Source: Sulfolobales archaeon HS-7
GTDB taxonomy: Archaea > Thermoproteota > Thermoprotei_A > Sulfolobales > Sulfolobaceae
Assembly: GCA_019704295.1 (NCBI GenBank)
Contig: AP024596.1
Span: 977,369-1,041,368 of the forward strand
DNA length: 64,000 nucleotides
Direction: 5' to 3'
Positions 17,604 through 26,697 of this stretch are shown in pieces. Under the pieces are notes generated by a model that saw nothing but the letters and a program-made list of their open reading frames with translations, searched no databases and had not been told where the DNA came from. The translations under genes were made by a program, and so were the position numbers. Numbering within the stretch: position 1 is the stretch's first letter; each line of letters starts with the position of its first letter.

Positions 17604-18020
17604 ACGTCAGAAAAAATGAACATGACAGGTCCCAGGTATAGCTATACGCCTGGGATACAACATATGACGAAAGTGAAAGTAGCAGATAACAGCGGAGCAA
17701 GGGAGGGAGTAGTAATTGGAGTTTACGGATATAGGGGGCACTTGAGAAGAGTTCCCTTCGCCAACATAGCAGATTTAGTACTCATTTCCATCAGAAAAGG
17801 CAGTCCAGAAGTCAGAAAGCAGAAATTCAAGGCAGTGATAGTGAGGCAAAAAATGCCTTTGAGAAGGAGGGATGGGACTTGGATTTCATTTGAGGACAAT
17901 GCGGTTGTAGTTGTAAATCCTGACGGTACTCCTAAAGGAACGGAAATAAGAGGACCGGTAGCGAGAGAATCTATAGAGAGATGGCCAAAACTTGCAGGGC
18001 TTGCCACAGTAATTATTTAA
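17604..18020 (+). CDS. rpl14: ribosomal protein uL14, probable ACG start
   Basis: The protein matches L14 throughout ([36 protein letters not shown]). The first ATG is at 17616, but the codons before it read ACG-TCA-GAA-AAA-ATG, i.e. (M)SEKM, the N-terminus of other Sulfolobales L14 proteins. A GGTGA at 17593-17597 lies 6 nt before the ACG and 18 nt before the ATG. Neighbouring genes of the operon have 4-8 nt here. I therefore prefer initiation at ACG 17604, two codons after the S17 coding end; ATG 17616 remains possible. Confidence 0.9.
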   Translation, partial: TSEKMNMTGPRYSYTPGIQHMTKVKVADNSGAREGVVIGVYGYRGHLRRVPFANIADLVLISIRKGSPEVRKQKFKAVIVRQKMPLRRRDGTWISFEDNAVVVVNPDGTPKGTEIRGPVARESIERWPKLAGLATVII

Positions 18021-18033
18021 GAGGTGATAGAGA

Positions 18034-18423
18034 ATAACCTCTCTAAAACCTGCTAAACAGAGGCTAGCTTTATACAATGTACCTTTACATAGGGCAAATA
18101 GATTTCTAACTGCTAAGTTGTCAAGTGAGCTCGCCGAAAAATATGGAATTAACCGACTTCCAGTAAGGAAAGGAGATACGGTGATGATCTTAAGAGGCGA
18201 CTTTAGGGGCTCCGAGGGAAAAGTAACTGAAGTTTTTCCGAAAAAAGGAAGGATTTACATAGAGAACGTAACGATAAAGAAAGTAGATGGTACACCAAAA
18301 TATGTACCTATACATGCATCGAAGGTAAATATAACTAAATTAGATGTAACTGACGATTGGAGAACTAAAGTAATAGAAAGGAAAAAATCTGGAGGTAGGA
18401 GGGAAGTAGAAAATGCCAGGTAA
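18034..18423 (+). CDS. rpl24: ribosomal protein uL24, probable ATA start
   Basis: The core (LPVRKGDTVMILRGDFRGSE, KOW motif) is clear. The first standard start codon is TTG 18118, but using it would remove the conserved N-terminal stretch that is present in frame upstream: TSLKPAKQRLALYNVPLHRA, then NRFLTAKLSSELAEKYG. The frame is open only back to a TAG at 18028-18030. The codon that aligns with the initiator Met of relatives is ATA at 18034, exactly 6 nt after a GGTGA (18023-18027). ATA is hence the best candidate start. It binds 23S rRNA as an assembly initiator. Confidence 0.9.
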   Translation: MTSLKPAKQRLALYNVPLHRANRFLTAKLSSELAEKYGINRLPVRKGDTVMILRGDFRGSEGKVTEVFPKKGRIYIENVTIKKVDGTPKYVPIHASKVNITKLDVTDDWRTKVIERKKSGGRREVENAR

Positions 18424-19138
18424 AAAACACGCGACTAGGTTTGATTCTCCCTGGTTTATAAACTATTCGAAGAAGGAATTCAAGTGGGCAGTAAGATCTT
18501 CTCCAGGAACACACAAGAAGACGAAATCTATACCGCTAGCCTTTTTCCTTAGAGATTATTTAAAGCTAGCCACAAATCTACGCGAAGCTAAGAAAATTAT
18601 AGGCAGTCGTTCTATATTAGTTGACGGTAGAGCTATTGCCAATTATAAGTTTCCATTAGGATTATTCGATAATATATCGTTTCCTAAACAAGACTTACAT
18701 TATAGAATATACCCAGATAAAATAAGATTTTTAAGAGTTGAACAGATAAATGCGGAGGAATCTGTAATAAAGTACCTTAAACTGATCAACAAAACTGTTA
18801 CTGTAGGGGGGAATGTGCAGCTTAACTTCGATAATGGATACAACTTACAAGTAAAAAGAGAGGACGAGTTGAGTAAGATTAAGACATTAAGCACAATTAA
18901 ATATGATTTATCCTCTAAAAAAATAATAGACTACTATCCTTTAGAAGAGAATGTACAGGCAATAATTACAGGAGGAAAGAACGTAGGGTTTCAGGGAACT
19001 ATTGAATCGATAAAAAGGGCCCAATATAAAACAAAGAAATATTCAATTGTAACACTGAAAAATAAGGAAGGGACTGCTCAAACTAATATAAACAACATAA
19101 TGGTATTAGGAGGAAAAGTAAAGGAGGAGGAAACATGA
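18413..19138 (+). CDS. rps4e: ribosomal protein eS4
   Basis: The 241-residue protein is the archaeal/eukaryal S4e. It has the RS4NT segment ([13 protein letters not shown]), an S4 RNA-binding domain ([18 protein letters not shown]) and a C-terminal KOW-like region ([19 protein letters not shown]). It overlaps L24 by 11 bases and L5 by 4, part of the continuous operon. Confidence 0.95.
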   Translation: MPGKKHATRFDSPWFINYSKKEFKWAVRSSPGTHKKTKSIPLAFFLRDYLKLATNLREAKKIIGSRSILVDGRAIANYKFPLGLFDNISFPKQDLHYRIYPDKIRFLRVEQINAEESVIKYLKLINKTVTVGGNVQLNFDNGYNLQVKREDELSKIKTLSTIKYDLSSKKIIDYYPLEENVQAIITGGKNVGFQGTIESIKRAQYKTKKYSIVTLKNKEGTAQTNINNIMVLGGKVKEEET

Positions 19139-19680
19139 CAGAAGAACAGACCTTTGCTCAGCGGAAAAAAAACCCAATGAGAAGAGTACTCTTGGATAAG
19201 GTGACAGTAAATATAGGGGTGGGTGAAACTAGCGAAAAATTACAAAAAGCTTACATGTTGTTACAGGAAATTACGGGTTCAAAGCCGGTTTATACTAAAG
19301 CAAAGAAAACTATACGGGACTTCGGTGTGAGAAAAGGTACCAATATCGGAGTAAAGGTAACTCTTAGGGGAGAAAAAGCGGTCGAATTCTTGAGAAAGGC
19401 GTTAGAAGCAATAGGATACCGTCTTAAGGAAAATAGCTTCGATAATTATGGTAACGTAGGATTCGGGATAATTGAACATGTTTCAATTCCAGGTACCAGG
19501 TACGATCCGGAGGTAGGAATGTTCGGAATGGATGTAATTATCACACTTGCCAGACCAGGTTATAGGGTAAGTAGTAGAAGAAGAAATAGGTCTCGAGTTC
19601 CAAGGAGACATAAGGTTTCCAAAGAAGAGGCAATAGAATTTTTAAGAGAGGAATTCGGTGTAACGATAGTTTCTGGGTGA
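19135..19680 (+). CDS. rpl5: ribosomal protein uL5
   Basis: The 181-residue protein matches archaeal L5, which contacts 5S rRNA. Landmarks are [20 protein letters not shown], the [20 protein letters not shown] block and the C-terminal [16 protein letters not shown]. The ATG overlaps the stop of S4e (ATGA type). Confidence 0.95.
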   Translation: MTEEQTFAQRKKNPMRRVLLDKVTVNIGVGETSEKLQKAYMLLQEITGSKPVYTKAKKTIRDFGVRKGTNIGVKVTLRGEKAVEFLRKALEAIGYRLKENSFDNYGNVGFGIIEHVSIPGTRYDPEVGMFGMDVIITLARPGYRVSSRRRNRSRVPRRHKVSKEEAIEFLREEFGVTIVSG

Positions 19681-19687
19681 ATACGAT

Positions 19688-19852
19688 TTGGGAAAATATC
19701 GACCACCAAAAGAGAGAAAACATGGAAGAGGAGTACAAACGTGTCAGAGATGTGGAAGTTCCGATGGAGTTATTCAGAAATACGGCTTATATCTATGCAG
19801 GCAATGTTTTAGAGAAATCGCATATCCACTTGGGTTTAAAAGGCAGAGGTGA
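19688..19852 (+). CDS. rps14: ribosomal protein uS14, zinc-binding
   Basis: The 54-residue protein starts at TTG 19688, 7 nt after a GGTGA formed by the end of L5. It reads [20 protein letters not shown] and has the four zinc cysteines in CQRCG and CRQC, then the closing [14 protein letters not shown]. It is short and easily missed because of the TTG start. Confidence 0.95.
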   Translation: MGKYRPPKERKHGRGVQTCQRCGSSDGVIQKYGLYLCRQCFREIAYPLGFKRQR

Positions 19853-19860
19853 AAGCCAGC

Positions 19861-20262
19861 ATGGTAGTAATTAATCCTGTGGCTAATCTCTTCGCTTCAT
19901 TATACAATAACGAGATAAGAAGGAATAAATCTTCACTTGTTGCCCCGTCATCTAAATTACTTATAAATATCCTTAGGACTCTCCAGAAGGAAGGTTATGT
20001 AGGGGAATTTGAAGTAATAGATGATGGGCGATTTGGAAAATTAAATGTTCAACTTCTGGGTAGAATAAATAAATGTGGGCCGATAACGCCGAGATTCCCT
20101 CTGAAATATAGGGAAATGATTGATTTACCCCCTCACATAAAGAAATTCCTTCCTTCAAAGGAACTTGGAATAATAATAGTCTCAACCCCAAAGGGCGTCA
20201 TGTCCCACAAGGACGCTGCAAAGGAGAGAATCGGTGGCATAGCTTTAGGATATGTATACTAG
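19861..20262 (+). CDS. rps8: ribosomal protein uS8
   Basis: This is archaeal S8, 133 residues from the ATG at 19861. It begins [16 protein letters not shown] and ends with the conserved [25 protein letters not shown] at 19848-19852, overlapping the S14 stop, is 8 nt before this ATG, so I prefer it to the GTG at 19849 that lies within the Shine-Dalgarno. Confidence 0.95.
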   Translation: MVVINPVANLFASLYNNEIRRNKSSLVAPSSKLLINILRTLQKEGYVGEFEVIDDGRFGKLNVQLLGRINKCGPITPRFPLKYREMIDLPPHIKKFLPSKELGIIIVSTPKGVMSHKDAAKERIGGIALGYVY

Positions 20263-20271
20263 GTGATGGTA

Positions 20272-20820
20272 GTGTTTAGGGCAATTTACATTAAAGAAGA
20301 AATTGTAATTCCAACAGACGTAAGTGTAGATGTGAGTAATAATAAGGTTATAGTCAAAGGAAAGAAGGGAATGATCGATAGGGATTTTTCTCATATGAAA
20401 GGAATAATTATTAATAAAGACAACAATAAGATTACTATTGAAAGTACTTTTCTAGATAAGGAGAAGAAGGCCAAACTCTATTCCATTATACGTCATATAG
20501 AGAATATGTTTACTGGTGTTACCAAGGGGTATAAATATTCGCTAAAGGTAGTGTACTCACATTTCCCTATATCTATAAAGCTAGTGGGAGATACCTTACA
20601 AGTAACTAATCTAATAGGAGAAAAAAACATAAGAAAACTGAAGATTCCTAAAGATATTAAAGTTAGTATAAAGGGAGAAGATATAGTAGTTGAGGGTATA
20701 GACAAGGAAAAAGTTGGTCAAGTAGCGACGAATATAGAGAGGATGACAAGAATTAGGGACTTCGATAGGAGAGTCTTTATGGATGGGATTTTTATATACG
20801 GTAAAGAGGTGGGAGATTGA
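20272..20820 (+). CDS. rpl6: ribosomal protein uL6
   Basis: The protein has the two repeated L6 domains; the second ends with FDRRVFMDGIFIYGKEV. Several starts lie close together (GTG 20263, ATG 20266, GTG 20272). The GGTGA at 20262-20266 occupies the first two, so GTG 20272 with 5-nt spacing is favoured. The N-terminus FRAIYIKEEIVIP fits the family. Confidence 0.92.
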   Translation: MFRAIYIKEEIVIPTDVSVDVSNNKVIVKGKKGMIDRDFSHMKGIIINKDNNKITIESTFLDKEKKAKLYSIIRHIENMFTGVTKGYKYSLKVVYSHFPISIKLVGDTLQVTNLIGEKNIRKLKIPKDIKVSIKGEDIVVEGIDKEKVGQVATNIERMTRIRDFDRRVFMDGIFIYGKEVGD

Positions 20821-21188
20821 ATAATAAAATAAAAAAAATGAGAAAAAGAATGAGTTTAAAAAGAAAGTTCCTGAGATATAAGTGGCAACGATACTTTAAA
20901 CTAGAAAGGCAAGGAACCTGGAGAAGAGCAAGAGGAATAGACAACAAAATAAGGATGAAGAAGAAGGGATGGCCTATGCGACCTACTACAGGTCTTCGTA
21001 CGATGGTGATGATAAGGGGATATCATCCTTCAGGCGTTAAATATATTGTCGTAAATAATGAAAAGCAGCTAAAAAAAGCCAAGGAGTTGGGACTTGCAGT
21101 ATACATTTCATCAAGGATAGGGCTTAACAAAAAATTAAAGTTAACAAAACTAAGCAATGACCTTGGTATTGAAGTTCTAAACGGGTGA
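20817..21188 (+). CDS. rpl32e: ribosomal protein eL32
   Basis: The 123-residue basic protein matches L32e, with KRKFLRYKWQRYFKLE, WRRARGIDNKIR and the hallmark IRGYHPSGVKYIVVNN. It starts at a TTG overlapping the L6 stop, 5 nt after GAGGTG. The 50S subunit role is known only in archaea and eukaryotes. Confidence 0.93.
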   Translation: MNNKIKKMRKRMSLKRKFLRYKWQRYFKLERQGTWRRARGIDNKIRMKKKGWPMRPTTGLRTMVMIRGYHPSGVKYIVVNNEKQLKKAKELGLAVYISSRIGLNKKLKLTKLSNDLGIEVLNG

Positions 21189-21192
21189 GAAT

Positions 21193-21651
21193 GTGACAAC
21201 AGTAAATATCAGAAAAAGGCTTGCTGCGGAAATAAAAGGTGTGGGTATAAAGAGAGTAAGGATACCCCCTCAAAATATAGATGAAATAGAGGAGGCATTG
21301 ACTAGAGAGGACGTAAGAAAGCTCATAGAGGACGGAAAAATTATCATTCTTCAAAAGCGAGGACCGAGCAGGAAGAGACACATAGAAAGGGCAAGGAAAA
21401 GGAGAGTAAAGAGCGAAAGGCGAGGGCCAGGTAGTAGAAAAGGAAATAAAAAGACCAGGAGGGAATTAGAGAAAGTTTGGGTTATGAGAGTTAGAAAAAT
21501 GAGAAAATATCTAAGATATCTGAGGGATAACAATCTAATAGAAAGGCGTATATATAGAATATATTACAGAAAGGTAAAGGGCGGTAATTTCAAAAGTCTG
21601 ACAGAACTGAGAAATTCTCTAATTCAATCTAATTATCTAAAAGGTGAGTAG
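21193..21651 (+). CDS. rpl19e: ribosomal protein eL19
   Basis: The 152-residue helical protein matches L19e: NIRKRLAAEIKGVGIKRVRI, then GPSRKRHIERARKRRVKSER and the linker GPGSRKGNKKTR. It starts at GTG, 4 nt after GGTGA (21184-21188). Confidence 0.95.
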   Translation: MTTVNIRKRLAAEIKGVGIKRVRIPPQNIDEIEEALTREDVRKLIEDGKIIILQKRGPSRKRHIERARKRRVKSERRGPGSRKGNKKTRRELEKVWVMRVRKMRKYLRYLRDNNLIERRIYRIYYRKVKGGNFKSLTELRNSLIQSNYLKGE

Positions 21652-21652
21652 G

Positions 21653-22237
21653 TTGGTTCAAGGAGCCAGATATAAAGTAAGGTTTAGAAGGAGACGTGAA
21701 GGAAAGACGGATTATCATAGGAGGTATACTTATGTATTGTCTAAGGTGACAAGGATTGTAATAAGAAGAACAAACAAATATATTTACGCACGAGTAATGA
21801 CGTTTAATCCTAAAGGGGACGAGGTTGTAGTTAGCTCGTCTTCAATAGAACTTAAGAAGAAATATCAATGGAAGGGGGATGGAAAGAACTTATCTGCATG
21901 TTATCTTACAGGCTACTTACTTGGAAAAAAAGCTGAGAAGTTAAACATTGAAAAACTAGTCGTCGATTTGGGACCGTTTAAGGTGAGAGAAGGAGGTCGT
22001 ATTTACGCAGTTATAAAGGGGATTCAGGACGCAGGTTTGAAGTTTGCTTTTGGGGATGTGGAGATTGACATGAATAGAATAAGAGGAGAACATATAGCGC
22101 AATATGCGAAGACTCTAAAGGAGACGCAGCCTGAAAAGTACCAACAGTTATTCTCAAAATACTTGAAGGAAGGATTAAATCCAGAGGAACTCACTGAACA
22201 TTTTGACCAAATCTTCAGTAAAATAAGAGGGGAGTGA
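21653..22237 (+). CDS. rpl18: ribosomal protein uL18
   Basis: The protein is archaeal L18, which binds 5S rRNA: YKVRFRRRREGKTDYHRRYT, and a middle part with GYLLGKKAEKLNIEKLVVDL. The TTG at 21653 is 5 nt after GGTGA (21643-21647). A GTG at 21644 is part of that Shine-Dalgarno, so the TTG is the better start. Confidence 0.93.
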   Translation: MVQGARYKVRFRRRREGKTDYHRRYTYVLSKVTRIVIRRTNKYIYARVMTFNPKGDEVVVSSSSIELKKKYQWKGDGKNLSACYLTGYLLGKKAEKLNIEKLVVDLGPFKVREGGRIYAVIKGIQDAGLKFAFGDVEIDMNRIRGEHIAQYAKTLKETQPEKYQQLFSKYLKEGLNPEELTEHFDQIFSKIRGE

Positions 22238-22241
22238 AATA

Positions 22242-22883
22242 ATGGAGGAAGTAAAACCTGTCAATCTGGAGGAATGGAAACCAAGAACTAGATTAGGAAA
22301 TCTAGTTAAGGAGGGAAAAATAACCTCAATTAAGGAGATATTTGAGAGAAATGAACCTATACTCGAACCTGAAATAGTGGATGCCCTTCTTCCTAAATTA
22401 AAGTACGAAATAATTGATATTAAAATAGTGCAAAAGCAAACTGACGCAGGGGAGATATCCAAGTATAAAGTAATGTTGATAATGGGGAATAATGATGGCT
22501 ACGTCGGAATAGGACTGGGTAAAGCTAGACAGCTTAGAGTCGCAATTCAAAAAGCGATAACTGACGGAAAATTACATATAATCCCTATAAGGAGAGGATG
22601 TGGAAGTTGGGAGTGCAGTTGCGGAGAGCCACATAGTATTCCGTTTAGGGTAACGGGAAAAGCGGGTAGTGTTGAGGTGGACTTGCTTCCAGCACCGAAG
22701 GGGACGGGAAATGCGGTAGGTTCTGTATTGAAGACACTAATGCAGTATGCGGGAATAAAAGATGTATGGTCTACAAGTAAAGGAGAGACGAGAACGACAG
22801 AGAACTTCGTAAAGGCTGGATTCAATGCTTTATATAACACCACGAAGTTTCTTACAACCACAGATTGGGCGAGGAAGAGGTAA
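22242..22883 (+). CDS. rps5: ribosomal protein uS5
   Basis: The 213-residue protein has the S5 N-terminal double-stranded RNA-binding domain (VMLIMGNNDGYVGIGLGKAR) and the archaeal insert with cysteines (RRGCGSWECSCGEPHSIPF). The C-terminal domain contains LLPAPKGTGNAVGSVLKTL. It contributes to decoding accuracy in the 30S subunit. Confidence 0.95.
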   Translation: MEEVKPVNLEEWKPRTRLGNLVKEGKITSIKEIFERNEPILEPEIVDALLPKLKYEIIDIKIVQKQTDAGEISKYKVMLIMGNNDGYVGIGLGKARQLRVAIQKAITDGKLHIIPIRRGCGSWECSCGEPHSIPFRVTGKAGSVEVDLLPAPKGTGNAVGSVLKTLMQYAGIKDVWSTSKGETRTTENFVKAGFNALYNTTKFLTTTDWARKR

Positions 22884-22889
22884 GGGTTA

Positions 22890-23357
22890 ATGGTATTAAT
22901 TGCCACGATTAGGGTTAGGGGCACAGTTGGAATACCTCACGATATCGAAAATACGTTAATTAGACTCCGATTACTAAGGAAGTATTCGGCCATGGTATAT
23001 CCGGATAAGAAGGAAATAATGGGTATGATAAAATACGTATCTGGATACATTACGTGGGGTGAGGTCAATGAGGAAGCTCTATCGAAGTTACTTTTGAGAG
23101 CGAGAATGAAAGACAATAGCAGATTCAATGCAGAGTCGTTACAAAAAGTATTAGGAATGTCTCATGAAGAGCTTATTGATAACTTAATTCAAGGAAAGGT
23201 ATACCTTCATAAACTAAATAACGCATTTCGTCTACCAATAGGACTTAGGCCGCCAAAATACGGTTTCAGCGGTAAAATTAACATTCCGTTTAATGCTGGA
23301 GGAGAGACAGGATATCGCGGTAATGCAATAAATGATTTAATCCTATCAATGACATAA
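22890..23357 (+). CDS. rpl30: ribosomal protein uL30
   Basis: The 155-residue protein matches archaeal L30: IATIRVRGTVGIPHDIENTL, LLRKYSAMVYPDKKEIMGMI and the C-terminal PKYGFSGKINIPFNAGGETGYRG. Archaeal L30 is longer than the bacterial form. Confidence 0.95.
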   Translation: MVLIATIRVRGTVGIPHDIENTLIRLRLLRKYSAMVYPDKKEIMGMIKYVSGYITWGEVNEEALSKLLLRARMKDNSRFNAESLQKVLGMSHEELIDNLIQGKVYLHKLNNAFRLPIGLRPPKYGFSGKINIPFNAGGETGYRGNAINDLILSMT

Positions 23358-23372
23358 TGGAGGGGGGAAATT

Positions 23373-23798
23373 ATGGTAGTCAGACACGAGAAGAGGAGTA
23401 GGAAGTTAAGGGGAAGTAGAAGGATGGGCTGGGGATTGCAGAAACAACACAGGAACAGAGGAAAAAGAGGCGGAAGACAGATAGGTATGGACAAAGAGAA
23501 ATTTTCGTGGACGGTTAAATATGCTATGAACTGGTATGGAAAAAGAGGATTTGTAAATCCAACAACTAAGGTGGAAAACGCAGTATCATTAAGAAATGTA
23601 ATTCAAATGATTCTTAGCGGAAAACTCTCTCCGGAGACTGAGAAAAACGAGAAAGTATATGATCTAATAAAGTCTGGATATGACAAATTACTCGGAGGGG
23701 GAAGTCCTCCTTTTCCCATAGTTGTGAAAACGAAGAAAATAACGGAAAAAGCAAAGAGGGCAATTGAAGAGAAAGGTGGAAAAGTTATTTTATCCTAA
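23373..23798 (+). CDS. rpl15: ribosomal protein uL15
   Basis: The 141-residue protein is L15, with the basic glycine-rich start (RKLRGSRRMGWGLQKQHRNR, GKRGGRQIGMDKEKF) and a C-terminal domain ending KRAIEEKGGKVILS. As in most archaea it precedes secY. Confidence 0.95.
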   Translation: MVVRHEKRSRKLRGSRRMGWGLQKQHRNRGKRGGRQIGMDKEKFSWTVKYAMNWYGKRGFVNPTTKVENAVSLRNVIQMILSGKLSPETEKNEKVYDLIKSGYDKLLGGGSPPFPIVVKTKKITEKAKRAIEEKGGKVILS

Positions 23799-23824
23799 TT
23801 AACTGCTTTTTATGTAGGATATAA

Positions 23825-25210
23825 ATGGCGTCGTTTGTAGACATCTTGTCAGAATTGGGAACTTATTTGCCAGCTGTGACTAAACCTAAGCAGAAGCCTA
23901 CTTTAGGGAACAAACTGTTATGGACAGCTATTGCATTAGCTATATACCTTGTAATGGCCTCAGTCCCGTTGTATGGAGTAACCTCTAGTTCTCTGTTTAG
24001 TCAGTTTTTAGCGGAGGAGATAATTTTTGCATCTACTGCTGGAACTCTGGCACAACTGGGAATAGGTCCTATAATTACCGCCGGATTAATAATGCAAATC
24101 TTAGTTGGCTCTAAGTTACTGGATATGGATCTCAACTCAGATGAGGATAAAGCGAAGTTCACCACATCACAGAAAGGTTTAGCTTTCATCTTTATATTAG
24201 TAGAGTCGTTCTTATTTGGCTACGTACTTACTCGTAATAGTTCACTAACTATAGGACTAATCGTTGCTGGTCAGCTTATAGTTGCAACGTTTCTTATACT
24301 GCTCCTAGATGAGTTGATACAAAAGGGATGGGGTCTTGGTTCTGGAGTAAGCCTTTTCATACTCGCAGGTGTAGTGAAACTAATATTTTGGGACATGTTC
24401 GGAATAACGGCTCAGGCTTCCCAAGATTTACCCATAGGTTTTTTCCCAACGCTAGTTTCTACCCTCGCTAGTGGCAAAGGAATACTAAACGTGTTCGTAG
24501 ACTTTACTAAACCTTTCCAGCCTGATTTAGTGGGACTCGTATCGACAATAGGACTAATTGTTTTACTAGTTTACCTTACAGCGATGAAAATAGAGATTCC
24601 TGTAACCACCCAAAGACTAAGAGGGATTAGAACTACAATACCGCTTAGTTTTCTTTATGTTAGCAGTATACCAGTGATATTTGTTAGTGTTCTTGCCTCA
24701 GATATTGGTCTATTCGGTTCAATAGCGTCTTACTTTAATCCTTCTATATCAAGCGTTTTTACCACAATAGAAAACATATTCATTTATCCACCTAACAATA
24801 TTCCCCATAGTGTTTACGCATTGGTTTTGGATCCCCTAGGTGCTCTTGAATATGGTGCAGTATTTATACTGCTGTCTCTTGTGTTCGGCATACTTTGGGT
24901 GGATGTAGCAGGATTAGATCCTTCCACGCAAGCAAGAAATCTGATAGACTCCGGAGTAGAAATTCCTGGAATGCGGGCTAATCCAAAAGTTTTAGAAAAC
25001 ATTTTGGGAAAGTACATATATCCCCTTGCATTCTTCAGTTCACTTATAGTGGCAGTAATAGCGATATTTGCGACTTACTTAGGAGCTTATGGAACTGGTG
25101 TCGGGATATTACTTGCGGTAACAATAGCGCAACAATATTACAGTATACTTGCTTATGAGAGATCACTCGAGATGTATCCATTATTAAAACGGTTAATTGG
25201 TGAAGAGTAA
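23825..25210 (+). CDS. secY: preprotein translocase subunit SecY
   Basis: This 461-residue membrane protein is the channel subunit of the Sec61/SecY translocon, with about ten hydrophobic helices. Landmarks include the plug-region start ([12 protein letters not shown]), [20 protein letters not shown] in TM2, the cytosolic loop [15 protein letters not shown] and [20 protein letters not shown] near the last loop. It ends one base into the adkA start. SecE and Sec61 beta are not in the window. Confidence 0.97.
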   Translation: MASFVDILSELGTYLPAVTKPKQKPTLGNKLLWTAIALAIYLVMASVPLYGVTSSSLFSQFLAEEIIFASTAGTLAQLGIGPIITAGLIMQILVGSKLLDMDLNSDEDKAKFTTSQKGLAFIFILVESFLFGYVLTRNSSLTIGLIVAGQLIVATFLILLLDELIQKGWGLGSGVSLFILAGVVKLIFWDMFGITAQASQDLPIGFFPTLVSTLASGKGILNVFVDFTKPFQPDLVGLVSTIGLIVLLVYLTAMKIEIPVTTQRLRGIRTTIPLSFLYVSSIPVIFVSVLASDIGLFGSIASYFNPSISSVFTTIENIFIYPPNNIPHSVYALVLDPLGALEYGAVFILLSLVFGILWVDVAGLDPSTQARNLIDSGVEIPGMRANPKVLENILGKYIYPLAFFSSLIVAVIAIFATYLGAYGTGVGILLAVTIAQQYYSILAYERSLEMYPLLKRLIGEE

Positions 25211-25800
25211 TGAACTTGGGAATAGTAACTGGTATTCCAGGCGTAGGAAAGACAACCGTACTAGGTGAGGTTGAAAAATTGAGCAAAGAAAAGAACATTG
25301 AAGTTCTCATTATGAACTACGGTAACTACATGTTGAATACTGCAATAAATATGGGGTTTGTTAAAGATAGGGATGAAATTAGAAAACTCCCTCTGACCTC
25401 ACAAAAGAAATTACAATATGAGGCAGCTACCAATATAATACACGATGCGTCAAAATTGGAGGACAAAGGAATAGCACTCTTAGATACACATGCAATAATT
25501 AAAACACCATCTGGATATTGGCCAGGCTTACCAAAACATGTTATTGAAATACTAAACCCTAAGGTTATTTTTCTAATAGAATCTGAACCTGAGGTTATTC
25601 TAAACAGACAGAAAGGTGATTCAACCCGTAAAAGAGCTGATTACAATGATATCGAAGTAATTAAAGAATCAATTTCTTTTGCTAGATACGCTGCAATGGC
25701 GTCAGCGGTATTGGTAGGTGCCTCAGTAAAAATAATAAAGAACGAGGAGGGAACTCCATCAAAAGCTGCAGAGGAAATACTTAACGTTATGATAGGGTAG
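25210..25800 (+). CDS. adkA: archaeal adenylate kinase AdkA
   Basis: The 196-residue protein is the archaeal-type (trimeric) adenylate kinase, with P-loop GIPGVGKTT at residues 8-16 and a middle segment [19 protein letters not shown] typical of the family. It interconverts 2 ADP with ATP and AMP. It overlaps the secY stop by one base (TAATG), the usual crenarchaeal arrangement. Confidence 0.95.
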   Translation: MNLGIVTGIPGVGKTTVLGEVEKLSKEKNIEVLIMNYGNYMLNTAINMGFVKDRDEIRKLPLTSQKKLQYEAATNIIHDASKLEDKGIALLDTHAIIKTPSGYWPGLPKHVIEILNPKVIFLIESEPEVILNRQKGDSTRKRADYNDIEVIKESISFARYAAMASAVLVGASVKIIKNEEGTPSKAAEEILNVMIG

Positions 25801-25807
25801 CCTCCTA

Positions 25808-26245
25808 ATGATATTACCAGTTATTATTGCAATTCTTCTTGCATTCTTATCTAATTTCATAGTATATTTGCTAGGAAAACTCTATATTGATAAAAAAATT
25901 AACACTACTCTTAATAACATTTATTCTATTGATACAAACGTAGAGAGAATAGTTTCTCCCAAAAGAAAAGATAGAAAAATACGAATAATGTCTAGGAGAA
26001 TATCCCGATATAGAAACACCCTCTTTAAATATAACATGTATAAGACGATATCACTAGTCCTACTATATTTTACGATTCTCACAATCATATCGGATTACAT
26101 AAAAGGAGCGGTTATAATACCAATACCTAATCAGGTAATAGATGGTAAGCCTGGATTTCTTACAATTCCAAATGGTGCATATCTCATATTCTTAATAGCT
26201 TTTTTGAGCTTCCTATGGTTATCGATAAGACCTATAGGTAAGTGA
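25808..26245 (+). CDS. DUF106 membrane protein (archaeal YidC/EMC3-related)
   Basis: The 145-residue protein has an N-terminal hydrophobic segment (VIIAILLAFLSNFIVYLLGK), a basic cytosolic region (VSPKRKDRKIRIMSRRISRY) and two later membrane segments. This three-TM plan, next to secY-adkA, fits the DUF106 family, proposed to act as membrane-protein insertases of the Oxa1/YidC/EMC3 superfamily. The family call rests on topology and context; individual motifs are weak. Confidence 0.75.
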   Translation: MILPVIIAILLAFLSNFIVYLLGKLYIDKKINTTLNNIYSIDTNVERIVSPKRKDRKIRIMSRRISRYRNTLFKYNMYKTISLVLLYFTILTIISDYIKGAVIIPIPNQVIDGKPGFLTIPNGAYLIFLIAFLSFLWLSIRPIGK

Positions 26246-26697
26246 ATTACCGCACTACACTTCAAAAAACATCACTGATAATTCACGTATTTTCAACGAA
26301 TTGAGTGTATTTATATAAATAGAATGAATTTAATTAGATGCAATCATATAGACTAGGTAGAGATTCACACTTAACAATTTCCCTTATTTAATATATTTTT
26401 ACCATAAATGCAATTCACAATGGATACCTGAATCCTCCGACACATACCTTTGGCATGCTTTATATTATTTTCCTTGTAATCAATCCAAATGAGGCGGAAA
26501 TTTTAGTCAAGTTCTCAAGATCATGTTTGTTTTATAATAGAAAATTGTTTTTAGTATTATACACACACCATTTTAAAATACATAAACTACTTTTGATTTA
26601 CTGTCAATAGAGGGTATTTCGGAAAATTCTATCCAGTAATAATTTACATGCGGTTTAACCTAGAAAGAAATTTAAGTCGAAATACAGCTTAACCCTC
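26246..26697. other. intergenic region with the promoter of the binding-protein gene
   Basis: About 450 A/T-rich bases follow the ribosomal operon. Apart from the TATA element at 26668-26675 I see no gene, repeat or clear RNA. The usual downstream companions of this operon are not here. Confidence 0.5.
26668..26675 (+). promoter_or_regulatory. TATA box, leaderless solute-binding protein gene
   Basis: AAATTTAAG preceded by a purine-rich BRE-like GAAAG lies about 26 nt before the ATG at 26698, so transcription would begin at the start codon. Confidence 0.6.

Noticed and set aside
18118..18423. L24 starting at TTG 18118
   Set aside because: This would drop about 28 conserved residues that are encoded in frame upstream.
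19677..19874. 65-codon frame across the L5-S8 junction
   Set aside because: It is out of frame with the clear uS14 gene at 19688-19852.
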